The position numbers and the translations under genes are program-made. From Pseudomonadota bacterium (GTDB lineage: Bacteria > Pseudomonadota > Gammaproteobacteria > UBA4575), in NCBI GenBank assembly GCA_009839635.1, contig VXPJ01000109.1, positions 1 to 12,494 of the forward strand: a stretch of 12,494 nt of DNA, given 5' to 3'. The notes below the pieces were generated by a model that saw only the letters and a program-made list of their open reading frames with translations, did not search any database and was not told the origin of the DNA. Positions 1 through 6,942 of this stretch are shown piece by piece; the first letter of the stretch is position 1; each line of letters begins with the position of its first letter.

Positions 1-957
1 GCCCGGCAGAATCCCCAGCAAGATAAAACCGATATGGGAGATGGCCGAATAGGCCAGCATGCGCTTGATGTTGCTTTGCGCAATGGCAATCACGTTGCCG
101 AAGACCACGGACAGCACCGTCAGGACCATCAGCATCTGCTGCCAGTCCACGAGCAACTCCTGCAAGCCGTAGTTCAACAGGCGGATGGCCATGACGAATG
201 CCGCCAGTTTCGGCATGGTGGCGATAAAAAGGGTAATGGCCGTGGGTGCTCCCTGGTAGACGTCCGGGACCCACATGTGGAAAGGCACCGCACCAAACTT
301 GAAGGCCAGGCCCACCACGATAAAGGCCAGCGCAAATACCAGGGCGATGCGGTTGGCGTCGGCCTGCGCGAGGTAGGCATTGATCTCGGCCAGGTCCAAG
401 CTGCCCGTCAATCCATACATGATCGACATGCCGTACAGCAGCATGCCCGAGGCGATCGCGCCCAGGACGAAATACTTGATGGCGGCCTCGCTCGCATCCC
501 GGGAGTCCCTCACGAACGCGACCAGGGCATACAGGCACAGGGACAGCAGTTCAAGCCCCAGGTAGATCAATACAAAATTGTGTGCCGAAGCCATCACCAG
601 GGTCCCCATGGTGGCAAACAGCCCGAGCGCGTAAAACTCTGCACTGAGGTTGGCACGCTGGCGCAGGTAGGGACGTGCGTACATCATCACGGCGGCCACC
701 GTCACACAGGCAAACAGCTTGATCGCCTGGGCCAGCGGATCATTCAGATACATGCCCCCGAAGGCAAACAACTCCCTGGATGCGGGCGTGGAATACACCA
801 GCACTGCAGTGGTGACCAGCGCTGCAAGACTCAGGACATAGGCCAGTGTCTCGGCTTTCCTGCCGGTATAGAGGCCGATGAGCAACACCACCGAGGCTGC
901 TGCCAGCATGAAGATCTCAGGCAGGGCTAAAAGTACATCGGCATTCAGGCTTCCCAT
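1..957 (-). CDS. nuoN: NADH-quinone oxidoreductase subunit N (3' end missing)
   Basis: NuoN is the antiporter-like proton-pumping subunit of the complex I membrane arm that sits next to NuoK. The first 319 residues are in the window and the frame is still open at base 1; the family is usually about 480 residues, so roughly a third is missing. The ATG at 957 is two bases after the nuoM stop and gives the expected N-terminus, MGSLNADVLLALPEIFML. Hydrophobic helices run throughout. Key residues are E136 in the segment LIYLGLELLSL (matching E. coli E133), K220 in GLAFKFGAVPFHMW (matching K217), and K250 in IATMPKLAAF (matching K247). The signature WVPDVYQGAPTAIT follows K220. The ribosome binding site is weak (CAGG inside the nuoM end), so coupled translation from nuoM is likely. 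No defect is seen. Confidence 0.97.
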   Translation of the reverse strand, partial: MGSLNADVLLALPEIFMLAAASVVLLIGLYTGRKAETLAYVLSLAALVTTAVLVYSTPASRELFAFGGMYLNDPLAQAIKLFACVTVAAVMMYARPYLRQRANLSAEFYALGLFATMGTLVMASAHNFVLIYLGLELLSLCLYALVAFVRDSRDASEAAIKYFVLGAIASGMLLYGMSIMYGLTGSLDLAEINAYLAQADANRIALVFALAFIVVGLAFKFGAVPFHMWVPDVYQGAPTAITLFIATMPKLAAFVMAIRLLNYGLQELLVDWQQMLMVLTVLSVVFGNVIAIAQSNIKRMLAYSAISHIGFILLGILPG

Positions 958-959
958 GA

Positions 960-2474
960 TCAGTACCTGAGGTTGGGCAGTTGCGCCTGGTGCAGCAAAT
1001 GAGCTACCGAGGCATCCATGACTTCGATCAGCGGTGCAGGCCACAGGCCGATCCAGAGCACCAGCAGCGTCAGGGTCAGCAGGCAGAAAAACTCCCTGTG
1101 GTTGAGGTCGCTCAGGGCGGCTACCTGGTCATTTCCGGGTGCACCGAAGACCACGCGCTTCAGCATCCACAGGGTGTATGCGGCTCCGAGGACCAGTGTC
1201 GATGCTGCCAGCAGGGCATACCACACGTTGGCATTGAAACTTGCCAGGATCACCATGAACTCGCCGACAAACCCAGAGGTTCCGGGCAGCCCCACATTGG
1301 CCAGTGCAAAGATGACGAAAAACGACGCAAACTTCGGCATGCTGTTCACGACGCCCCCGTAATCGGCGATCTCCCTGCTGTGTATGCGGTCATACAACAC
1401 CCCGACACACAGGAACAGGGCACCTGAGATGAAGCCATGGGAGATCATCTGCACCATGCCGCCGTGCATGGCCAGCTCCGCCGAAGAGCCGGTTTTGGCA
1501 AGCAGTGCAAACACCACGAAAAATCCCAGTGTGACAAAACCCATGTGGGCAATGGAGGAGTAGGCGATCAGCTTTTTCATGTCCTGCTGCACCAGTGCGA
1601 CCAGTCCGATGTAGACGATGGCCACCAGCGAAACCGCGATGATGACCACGGCCAGCTGGTCACTGGCATACGATGTAATGGGGATGGTGAAGCGCAAAAA
1701 CCCGTAGCCGCCCATCTTCAGCATGATGGCCGCCAGCACCACCGAGCCCCCCGTGGGCGCCTCCACATGCGCATCCGGCAGCCAGGTGTGCACCGGCCAC
1801 ATGGGAATCTTCACCGCGAACGCAACCAGGAACGCCAGGAAAATCAGGTACTGTTCGCGGGCACTCAGAGGCGTCTGCTGCAGCTGTGCGATCTCGAAGG
1901 TGCCGGCCTGCAGGTACAGGAACACCAGTGCGACCAGCAGGAATACCGAACCCAAAAAGGTGTACAGGAAGAACTTGATCGTCGCGTACACCCTGCGCGG
2001 GCCACCCCAAATGCCGATGATCAGAAACATCGGGATCAGCATGCCCTCGAAGAATATGTAGAAAAGGATGGCGTCCAGGGCACAGAACACTCCGATCATC
2101 AGGCCTTCCAGGACCAGGAACGAGGCGAAGTATTCTGCGATGCGCCCCGATTCGATTTCCCATCCGGCAATGATCACCAGCAGCGTGATGACGGTCGTGA
2201 GCAGGATCAGCGGCACCGATATCCCGTCCACTCCCAGCGAGTAGTAGACGTTGAACGCCTCGATCCAGGGCAGGTGCTCCCTGAACTGCATGGCGTACTG
2301 CTGCGTATCGAACGCATTCAGCAGCGCGATGCTTGCAACAAACGTGACCAGAGCAACCAGCCCGGCCAGCCAGCGCACCGCATGCACGGAAACCTTCTTC
2401 GCAACGATTACCAAAAGACCGCCGATGATGGGAAGCCAGATCAGCAGACTCAGAATGGGAAACGTGGTGGGCAT
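960..2474 (-). CDS. nuoM: NADH-quinone oxidoreductase subunit M
   Basis: NuoM is the middle antiporter-like proton-pumping subunit of complex I, an integral membrane protein with about 14 helices. The product is 504 residues, normal for the family. I place the start at the ATG at 2474 (MPTTFPILSLLIWLPIIGG), seven bases after the nuoL stop. The frame stays open upstream to a TTG at 2519, but that would add 15 residues coded over the nuoL end and unlike the family. Channel residues are present: E143 in FFEGMLIPMFLI (E. coli E144), K222 in FAVKIPMWPVHTWLPDAHVE (E. coli K234), and K253 in MLKMGGYGFLRF (E. coli K265). The segment EAPTGGSVVLA is the Nqo13/NuoM signature that separates it from NuoL and NuoN. 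There is no clear Shine-Dalgarno sequence, so translation is probably coupled to nuoL. Confidence 0.97.
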   Translation of the reverse strand: MPTTFPILSLLIWLPIIGGLLVIVAKKVSVHAVRWLAGLVALVTFVASIALLNAFDTQQYAMQFREHLPWIEAFNVYYSLGVDGISVPLILLTTVITLLVIIAGWEIESGRIAEYFASFLVLEGLMIGVFCALDAILFYIFFEGMLIPMFLIIGIWGGPRRVYATIKFFLYTFLGSVFLLVALVFLYLQAGTFEIAQLQQTPLSAREQYLIFLAFLVAFAVKIPMWPVHTWLPDAHVEAPTGGSVVLAAIMLKMGGYGFLRFTIPITSYASDQLAVVIIAVSLVAIVYIGLVALVQQDMKKLIAYSSIAHMGFVTLGFFVVFALLAKTGSSAELAMHGGMVQMISHGFISGALFLCVGVLYDRIHSREIADYGGVVNSMPKFASFFVIFALANVGLPGTSGFVGEFMVILASFNANVWYALLAASTLVLGAAYTLWMLKRVVFGAPGNDQVAALSDLNHREFFCLLTLTLLVLWIGLWPAPLIEVMDASVAHLLHQAQLPNLRY

Positions 2475-2481
2475 GACTGGA

Positions 2482-4428
2482 TTACAGGTAGCGGACGCCG
2501 AGCAGGACCAGCAGGCCAAGAATCATCGTGAAGGCATAGTGATACAGGTAGCCGGACTGCACGTTTCGAACCCGCAGCGAACACCAGTTGACGGCCCGGG
2601 CAAACCCATTCACCACCAGCCCGTCGATCAGCATCCGATCCCCGAATGAACTGCACACGGTGCCTACCCTGCGCGTGCCCATGGCAAACAGCCCCTGGTA
2701 AAGCTCATCAAAGCCGTACTTGTGAGACAGCACGTTGTACAGGAGGCCGAGGCGCTGCTTGCCCATCTGTGCAACCCCGGGCCTGCGCCGGTAAACCCAC
2801 CAGGCGCTAAGGATTCCTGCAAACATCAACCAGACCGCCGGACCCTGGAAGCCATGCACGATGAAGGACCCCAGGCCGTGGTAATGGGACTGGAGCTCGG
2901 CGACGGCACTGTGACGATCCAGCACCACGAGGCTCTCTGCAAAATAATCACCGAACACGAGCGGTCCGATGAACATCCCGGCAAACACCGAGGGCACCGC
3001 CAGCAGGATCAGGGGCACGGTAATGACCGCAGGGGACTCCATGATGCGACCCACTACCTTGCCACGGTCCGGGCTTTCCCCGTGAAACGTCAAAAACAGC
3101 AGCCTGAACGAGTAGAAGGCCGTCACGAACACGCCTGCGGTGACCAGTACATAGGCAAATCCTGCCCCCGGCAGGCTGGAGTAATGCACGGCCTCGATGA
3201 TGGCATCCTTGGAAAAGAACCCGGAGAAGCCTGGAAATCCGACCAGCGCCAGGGTGCCGATCAACGCGGTCCAGTAGGTGATCGGCATGCGCTCTTTAAG
3301 ACCGCCCATCTTGCGCATATCCTGTTCATGGTGCAGCGCTACGATCACGGAGCCCGCTGCCAGGAACAGCAGGGCCTTGAAGAAGGCATGCGTGAACAGG
3401 TGGAAGATGGCAATCGAGTAGGCCGAGGCGCCCAGTGCCACAGTCATGTAGCCAAGCTGCGACAGGGTTGAATAGGCCACCACCCGTTTGATGTCGTTTT
3501 GCACGATCCCGACCAGGCCCATGAAAAACGCGGTCAGTGCACCGATGACCAGGATCACCGACAGGGCCACGTCACTGAACTCGAACAGCGGTGACATGCG
3601 CGCCACCATGAAGATCCCGGCCGTGACCATGGTTGCGGCATGGATGAGTGCTGAGATCGGTGTCGGACCCTCCATGGAGTCCGGCAGCCACACATGCAGG
3701 GGAACTTGTGCGGATTTGGCCATCGCGCCCACAAACAGCAGCAGGCAGATGACGGTCATGGCCGGCCATTCGACACCTGCGGCAATTGCGATCGTCTGCC
3801 CGGAAGCGCCAGGGGCCTGGCTGAACACCGCCAGGTAATCCAGGCTGCCAAACACGGCCAGTATCGCTGCGATGCCCAGCAAAAAGCCGAAATCCCCTAC
3901 CCGGTTGACCAGGAAAGCCTTCAGGTTGGCATGGATCGCAGACTCTCGGGTGTACCAGAAACCGATCAGCAGGTAGGACACCAGGCCCACGGCTTCCCAG
4001 CCGAAAAACAGCTGCAGGAAGTTGTTTGCCATGACCAGCATCAGCATCGAGAACGTAAACAGGGAGATATAGGCGAAAAAGCGCTGGTAGCCGGGATCGT
4101 CATGCATGTACCCGATCGTGTAGATGTGCACCATCAGGGACACGAAGGTCACCACAAGCATCATGATCGCGGTCAGCGGATCGATCAGGAAACCGACCTT
4201 GAGGTTCAGCCCTCCCAGCACGGCCCACCGGTACACATCGATCGACATCGGCCCCGCCTGGTCCAGGAGGACCAGCTTGAATACGACCAGACTCAAAAGG
4301 AACGACAGCGCTACCCCGGCAATCGTTACCCAGTGCGCCCCGGCACGCCCGATACTGCGACCGGACAAGCCTGCGATCAGGGCACCTGCCAGGGGAGCTA
4401 ACACAATGATCAAGCAGAGTATCTTCAC
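2482..4428 (-). CDS. nuoL: NADH-quinone oxidoreductase subunit L
   Basis: NuoL is the distal antiporter-like proton-pumping subunit of complex I. It has 648 residues and a full-length C-terminal tail: a lateral amphipathic helix region (about 555-620) followed by a last membrane helix (about 630-648) ending LLGVRYL. Key residues are E145 in FFGWEAVGLVSYLLIGFW (E. coli E144), K238 in AMAKSAQVPLHVWLPDSMEG (E. coli K229), and the loop EGPTPISALIHAATMVTAG. K353 lies in THAFFKALLFLAAGS. The start is GTG at 4428. It is the only ordinary start codon between the in-frame nuoK stop, six codons earlier, and the conserved N-terminus. A purine-rich GAGAAGG lies only two bases before this GTG, closer than usual, although its GAG part is at normal distance. 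The stop is TAA. The next gene, nuoM, starts seven bases on. Confidence 0.97.
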   Translation of the reverse strand: MKILCLIIVLAPLAGALIAGLSGRSIGRAGAHWVTIAGVALSFLLSLVVFKLVLLDQAGPMSIDVYRWAVLGGLNLKVGFLIDPLTAIMMLVVTFVSLMVHIYTIGYMHDDPGYQRFFAYISLFTFSMLMLVMANNFLQLFFGWEAVGLVSYLLIGFWYTRESAIHANLKAFLVNRVGDFGFLLGIAAILAVFGSLDYLAVFSQAPGASGQTIAIAAGVEWPAMTVICLLLFVGAMAKSAQVPLHVWLPDSMEGPTPISALIHAATMVTAGIFMVARMSPLFEFSDVALSVILVIGALTAFFMGLVGIVQNDIKRVVAYSTLSQLGYMTVALGASAYSIAIFHLFTHAFFKALLFLAAGSVIVALHHEQDMRKMGGLKERMPITYWTALIGTLALVGFPGFSGFFSKDAIIEAVHYSSLPGAGFAYVLVTAGVFVTAFYSFRLLFLTFHGESPDRGKVVGRIMESPAVITVPLILLAVPSVFAGMFIGPLVFGDYFAESLVVLDRHSAVAELQSHYHGLGSFIVHGFQGPAVWLMFAGILSAWWVYRRRPGVAQMGKQRLGLLYNVLSHKYGFDELYQGLFAMGTRRVGTVCSSFGDRMLIDGLVVNGFARAVNWCSLRVRNVQSGYLYHYAFTMILGLLVLLGVRYL

Positions 4429-4443
4429 GGCCTTCTCGCGAAT

Positions 4444-4749
4444 CTAGCCCCTCAGGCTTTCGAGGTCCTGCACGTTGATGGTCCGGCGGTTGCGGTACAG
4501 CACCACCAGAATGGCCAGGCCAATCGCGGCTTCAGCCGCGGATACCGTAAGAATGAAAAACACGAACACTTGGCCTGCCAGATCATCCAGGTAATGGGAA
4601 AAGGCCACGAAGTTCATGTTGACCGCGAGCAGCATCAACTCGATAGCCATCAGCAAAAGAATCACGTTCTTGCGGTTCAGGAAAATCCCGGCAACGCCGA
4701 TGGAAAAAAGAATGGCGCCAAGGACCAGGAAATGGGTCAGGGTGATCAT
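4444..4749 (-). CDS. nuoK: NADH-quinone oxidoreductase subunit K
   Basis: NuoK (related to MrpC and mitochondrial ND4L) is a small three-helix membrane subunit in the proton path between NuoH/J and the pump subunits. It has 101 residues, close to the family's usual length of about 100. The helix carboxylates needed for proton transfer are present: E37 in LLMAIELMLLAVNMNFVAF (E. coli E36) and E73 in LTVSAAEAAIGLAILV (E. coli E72). The tail YRNRRTINVQDLESLRG is typical. The ATG at 4749 is preceded by GAGAG with a six-base spacer. The stop is TAG, the only TAG stop among the complete genes here. It is in the same frame as the downstream nuoL. Confidence 0.97.
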   Translation of the reverse strand: MITLTHFLVLGAILFSIGVAGIFLNRKNVILLLMAIELMLLAVNMNFVAFSHYLDDLAGQVFVFFILTVSAAEAAIGLAILVVLYRNRRTINVQDLESLRG

Positions 4750-4779
4750 CGTGGTCTCTCGTATGTTGGCCTTGGCAAG

Positions 4780-5367
4780 TCAGTCCTTGTCCATGGAGAC
4801 CAGGCGCACGCGCTCTGCCCGGTCCGCGCTGACCTGCATTGCAGGACTCTGCCGCTTGGCACGGGTGCGCTTGTGCATGGTCAGTGTGATCGCTGCAACG
4901 ATCGCCACCAGCAGGATGACACCTGCAATCTCGAACGGGTAGATGTACTCGGTAAACAGCAACTCGCCCAGCTCCTGTGTATTGCTGTAGTCCGCCGGCT
5001 TGGCCTCGGGCTTTTGCAAATCAAAAGCCGGGCGGCTCAGGACTACGGCCATCTCGACGGCCATGACGATCCCCACCAACAGCCCCACCGGCAGGTAGCG
5101 GGCAAAACCGGCACGCATCTTGGCAAGGTTGATGTCCAGCATCATCACCACGAACAGAAAAAGCACCATGACCGCACCCACGTACACGAGCACCAGGGTG
5201 ATGCCCAGGAATTCAGCTTCCAGCAGCAGCCAGATGGCCGCACTGGTGAAGAACACCAGCACCAGGAACAGCACGGCATGCACGGGATTGCGAACCGAAA
5301 TCATGGCCAGTGCTGAGGCCACGAGGATCGCCGAGAAAAAATAAAAGACCGTACTCTGTATCAACAT
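4780..5367 (-). CDS. nuoJ: NADH-quinone oxidoreductase subunit J
   Basis: NuoJ (ND6 homologue) is a membrane subunit of about five helices. It links the quinone-site module to the pumps, and its third helix carries the pi-bulge that changes shape during turnover. It has 195 residues. The family core is visible: RNPVHAVLFLVLVFF (26-40), the acidic EAEFLGI (50-56), and the hallmark LVLVYVGAVMVLFLFVVMML (58-77) with Y62. A polar loop of about 20 residues (112-138) separates the last helices, and a basic tail (about 165-195) ends ERVRLVSMDKD, as in beta/gamma proteobacterial members. The ATG at 5367 follows the nuoI stop by 15 bases. No good Shine-Dalgarno sequence is seen; the spacer is CGAGTTTGTAAACCC. 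Confidence 0.96.
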   Translation of the reverse strand: MLIQSTVFYFFSAILVASALAMISVRNPVHAVLFLVLVFFTSAAIWLLLEAEFLGITLVLVYVGAVMVLFLFVVMMLDINLAKMRAGFARYLPVGLLVGIVMAVEMAVVLSRPAFDLQKPEAKPADYSNTQELGELLFTEYIYPFEIAGVILLVAIVAAITLTMHKRTRAKRQSPAMQVSADRAERVRLVSMDKD

Positions 5368-5382
5368 GGGTTTACAAACTCG

Positions 5383-5877
5383 TCAGTCAAATATCGAGGT
5401 TTCCCGGTCGGAAGCAATCTGGGCTTCATGCTTTTCACCCACCTCGAGCAACATGTCCTTGGTCATCACCTGCTGGCCCCGTTCGAAGAACGAGTACTCG
5501 AACACGCGGGTCTCCACGATGGCATCCACCGGGCAGGCCTCCTCGCAGAATCCGCAGTAGACACACTTGAACAGGTCGATGTCGTAGCGCGTGGTGCGCC
5601 GGCTTCCATCCTCACGCTCCTCCGTATCGATGGTAATGGCCAGTGCAGGACAGACCGCTTCGCACAGTTTGCAGCCGATACAGCGCTCTTCCCCACTCGG
5701 GTACCTGCGCAACGCGTGCAGCCCCCGGAACCTGGGCGACTGCGGAGTCTTCTCCTCCGGGTAGCGGACCGTGAGCTTTTTGGAGCCAAAGCGCCGACCA
5801 GTCAGGCTCATTCCCCTCAAAAGCTCCGACAAGGTAAAGCTGCGGACAAGGTTTCTAATTTTCTTCAACATTGTCAT
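5383..5877 (-). CDS. nuoI: NADH-quinone oxidoreductase subunit I (8Fe ferredoxin-type)
   Basis: NuoI is the peripheral-arm subunit carrying clusters N6a and N6b, which pass electrons from NuoG to cluster N2 in NuoB. It has 164 residues. Two [4Fe-4S] motifs are complete: C66, C69, C72 and C76 (CIGCKLCEAVCP), and C105, C108, C111 and C115 (CVYCGFCEEACP). An amphipathic N-terminal segment (1-30) is followed by the family signature YPEEKTPQSPRFRGLHALRR (39-58). The ATG at 5877 directly follows the nuoH stop (TGAATG) with no spacer and no clear Shine-Dalgarno sequence. A second ATG two codons on, at 5871, could be the real start; the difference is two residues. Translation is most likely by reinitiation after NuoH. 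Confidence 0.97.
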   Translation of the reverse strand: MTMLKKIRNLVRSFTLSELLRGMSLTGRRFGSKKLTVRYPEEKTPQSPRFRGLHALRRYPSGEERCIGCKLCEAVCPALAITIDTEEREDGSRRTTRYDIDLFKCVYCGFCEEACPVDAIVETRVFEYSFFERGQQVMTKDMLLEVGEKHEAQIASDRETSIFD

Positions 5878-6942
5878 TCAGTCAAACCAGGGCGGCAGTT
5901 GCAGGTACAGCAAAACACCCTCCACCACGATCCAGATCAATGTCACGGGCAGAAGCACCTTCCATCCCAGGCGCATGATCTGGTCGTACCGGTAGCGCGG
6001 GAACGTGGCGCGAAACCACAGGAAGCAAAAAATGAAAAAGCTGGTTTTGGCGATAAACCAGTGTGCCCCGGATCCCAGCAGCACACCGATGACCGGCAGG
6101 TGAAAAGCGTGTGCCGGAAGGATGCCTTCCAGGGGGCTGAGCCAGCCACCCAGGAACAGCAGCGCCGTGAGTGCGGAGATCAGGATGATGTTGGCGTACT
6201 CGGCCAGGAAGAACATTGCAAACCCCATCCCCGAGTACTCGACGTGAAATCCCGCGACGATTTCGGACTCCCCCTCGACCACGTCAAAGGGCGCGCGATT
6301 GGTCTCTGCGATGCCGGCGATCAGGTAGGTCAGGAAAAGCGGCAACAGGGGCAACCAGTACCAGTGCAGGATGCTGCCCTGCTGGGCCATGACGATGTCG
6401 CCGAGGTTCAGGCTGCCGCTTGCCATGAGCACGCCGACCAGTGCAAATCCCATGGCGATCTCGTAGGACACGATCTGGGCGGCGGACCGCAAGGAGCCCA
6501 GCAATGCGTATTTGGAGTTCGAGGCCCAGCCGGCAACGATCACGCCATAGACGCCCAGTGAAGTCATGGCCAGTATGTACAGCAACCCTGCATTGATATC
6601 GGCAAAGTTCAGGTGCTCCGAGAACGGGATCACGGCCCAGGCGGCAAGGGCCGGGGCCATGGACAGCAGCGGTGCGGTGCGAAACAGAAAGCGGTCGGCA
6701 TCATTGGGCAGGATCATTTCCTTGAACATCAGCTTGAGGGCATCGGCAATCGGCTGACCCAGACCCTGGGGCCCTACCCGGTTCGGACCCAGTCGCACCT
6801 GCATGAAACCGAGGACCCTGCGCTCGGCCAGGGTGGCATACGCCACGCAGGCAAAAAGCACCAGAATAAACACCAGCATGTAGGCCACGGTCAGCAGCAG
6901 TGGCGGAAACGGTGCGACCAGAGCTTGCCACCAGTCAATCAT
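5878..6942 (-). CDS. nuoH: NADH-quinone oxidoreductase subunit H
   Basis: NuoH (ND1 homologue) is the membrane subunit that forms the quinone entry channel and the start of the proton path, with about eight helices. With the ATG at 6942 it has 354 residues. Signatures are AERRVLGFMQVRLGPNRVGP (39-58), SLRSAAQIVSYEIAMG (150-165), and the acidic quinone-chamber loop AETNRAPFDVVEGESEIVAG (212-231), followed by FHVEYSGM. A TTG two codons upstream (6948) would extend the frame. The AAAGG at 6950-6954 is seven bases from the ATG but almost touches the TTG, so ATG is preferred. The gene overlaps the end of nuoG by eight bases and its TGA abuts the nuoI ATG. Confidence 0.97.
   Translation of the reverse strand: MIDWWQALVAPFPPLLLTVAYMLVFILVLFACVAYATLAERRVLGFMQVRLGPNRVGPQGLGQPIADALKLMFKEMILPNDADRFLFRTAPLLSMAPALAAWAVIPFSEHLNFADINAGLLYILAMTSLGVYGVIVAGWASNSKYALLGSLRSAAQIVSYEIAMGFALVGVLMASGSLNLGDIVMAQQGSILHWYWLPLLPLFLTYLIAGIAETNRAPFDVVEGESEIVAGFHVEYSGMGFAMFFLAEYANIILISALTALLFLGGWLSPLEGILPAHAFHLPVIGVLLGSGAHWFIAKTSFFIFCFLWFRATFPRYRYDQIMRLGWKVLLPVTLIWIVVEGVLLYLQLPPWFD

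Noticed and set aside
2475..2519. A 15-residue N-terminal extension of NuoM from TTG at 2519
   Set aside because: The extension overlaps the nuoL end, is unlike the family N-terminus, and disagrees with the strong match starting at MPTTFPILSLL from the ATG at 2474.
5368..5382. Short inverted repeat GTTTGTAAAC in the nuoI/nuoJ spacer
   Set aside because: The stem is only four base pairs with a two-base loop and no following T-run; it cannot be a terminator and is too short to call an operator.
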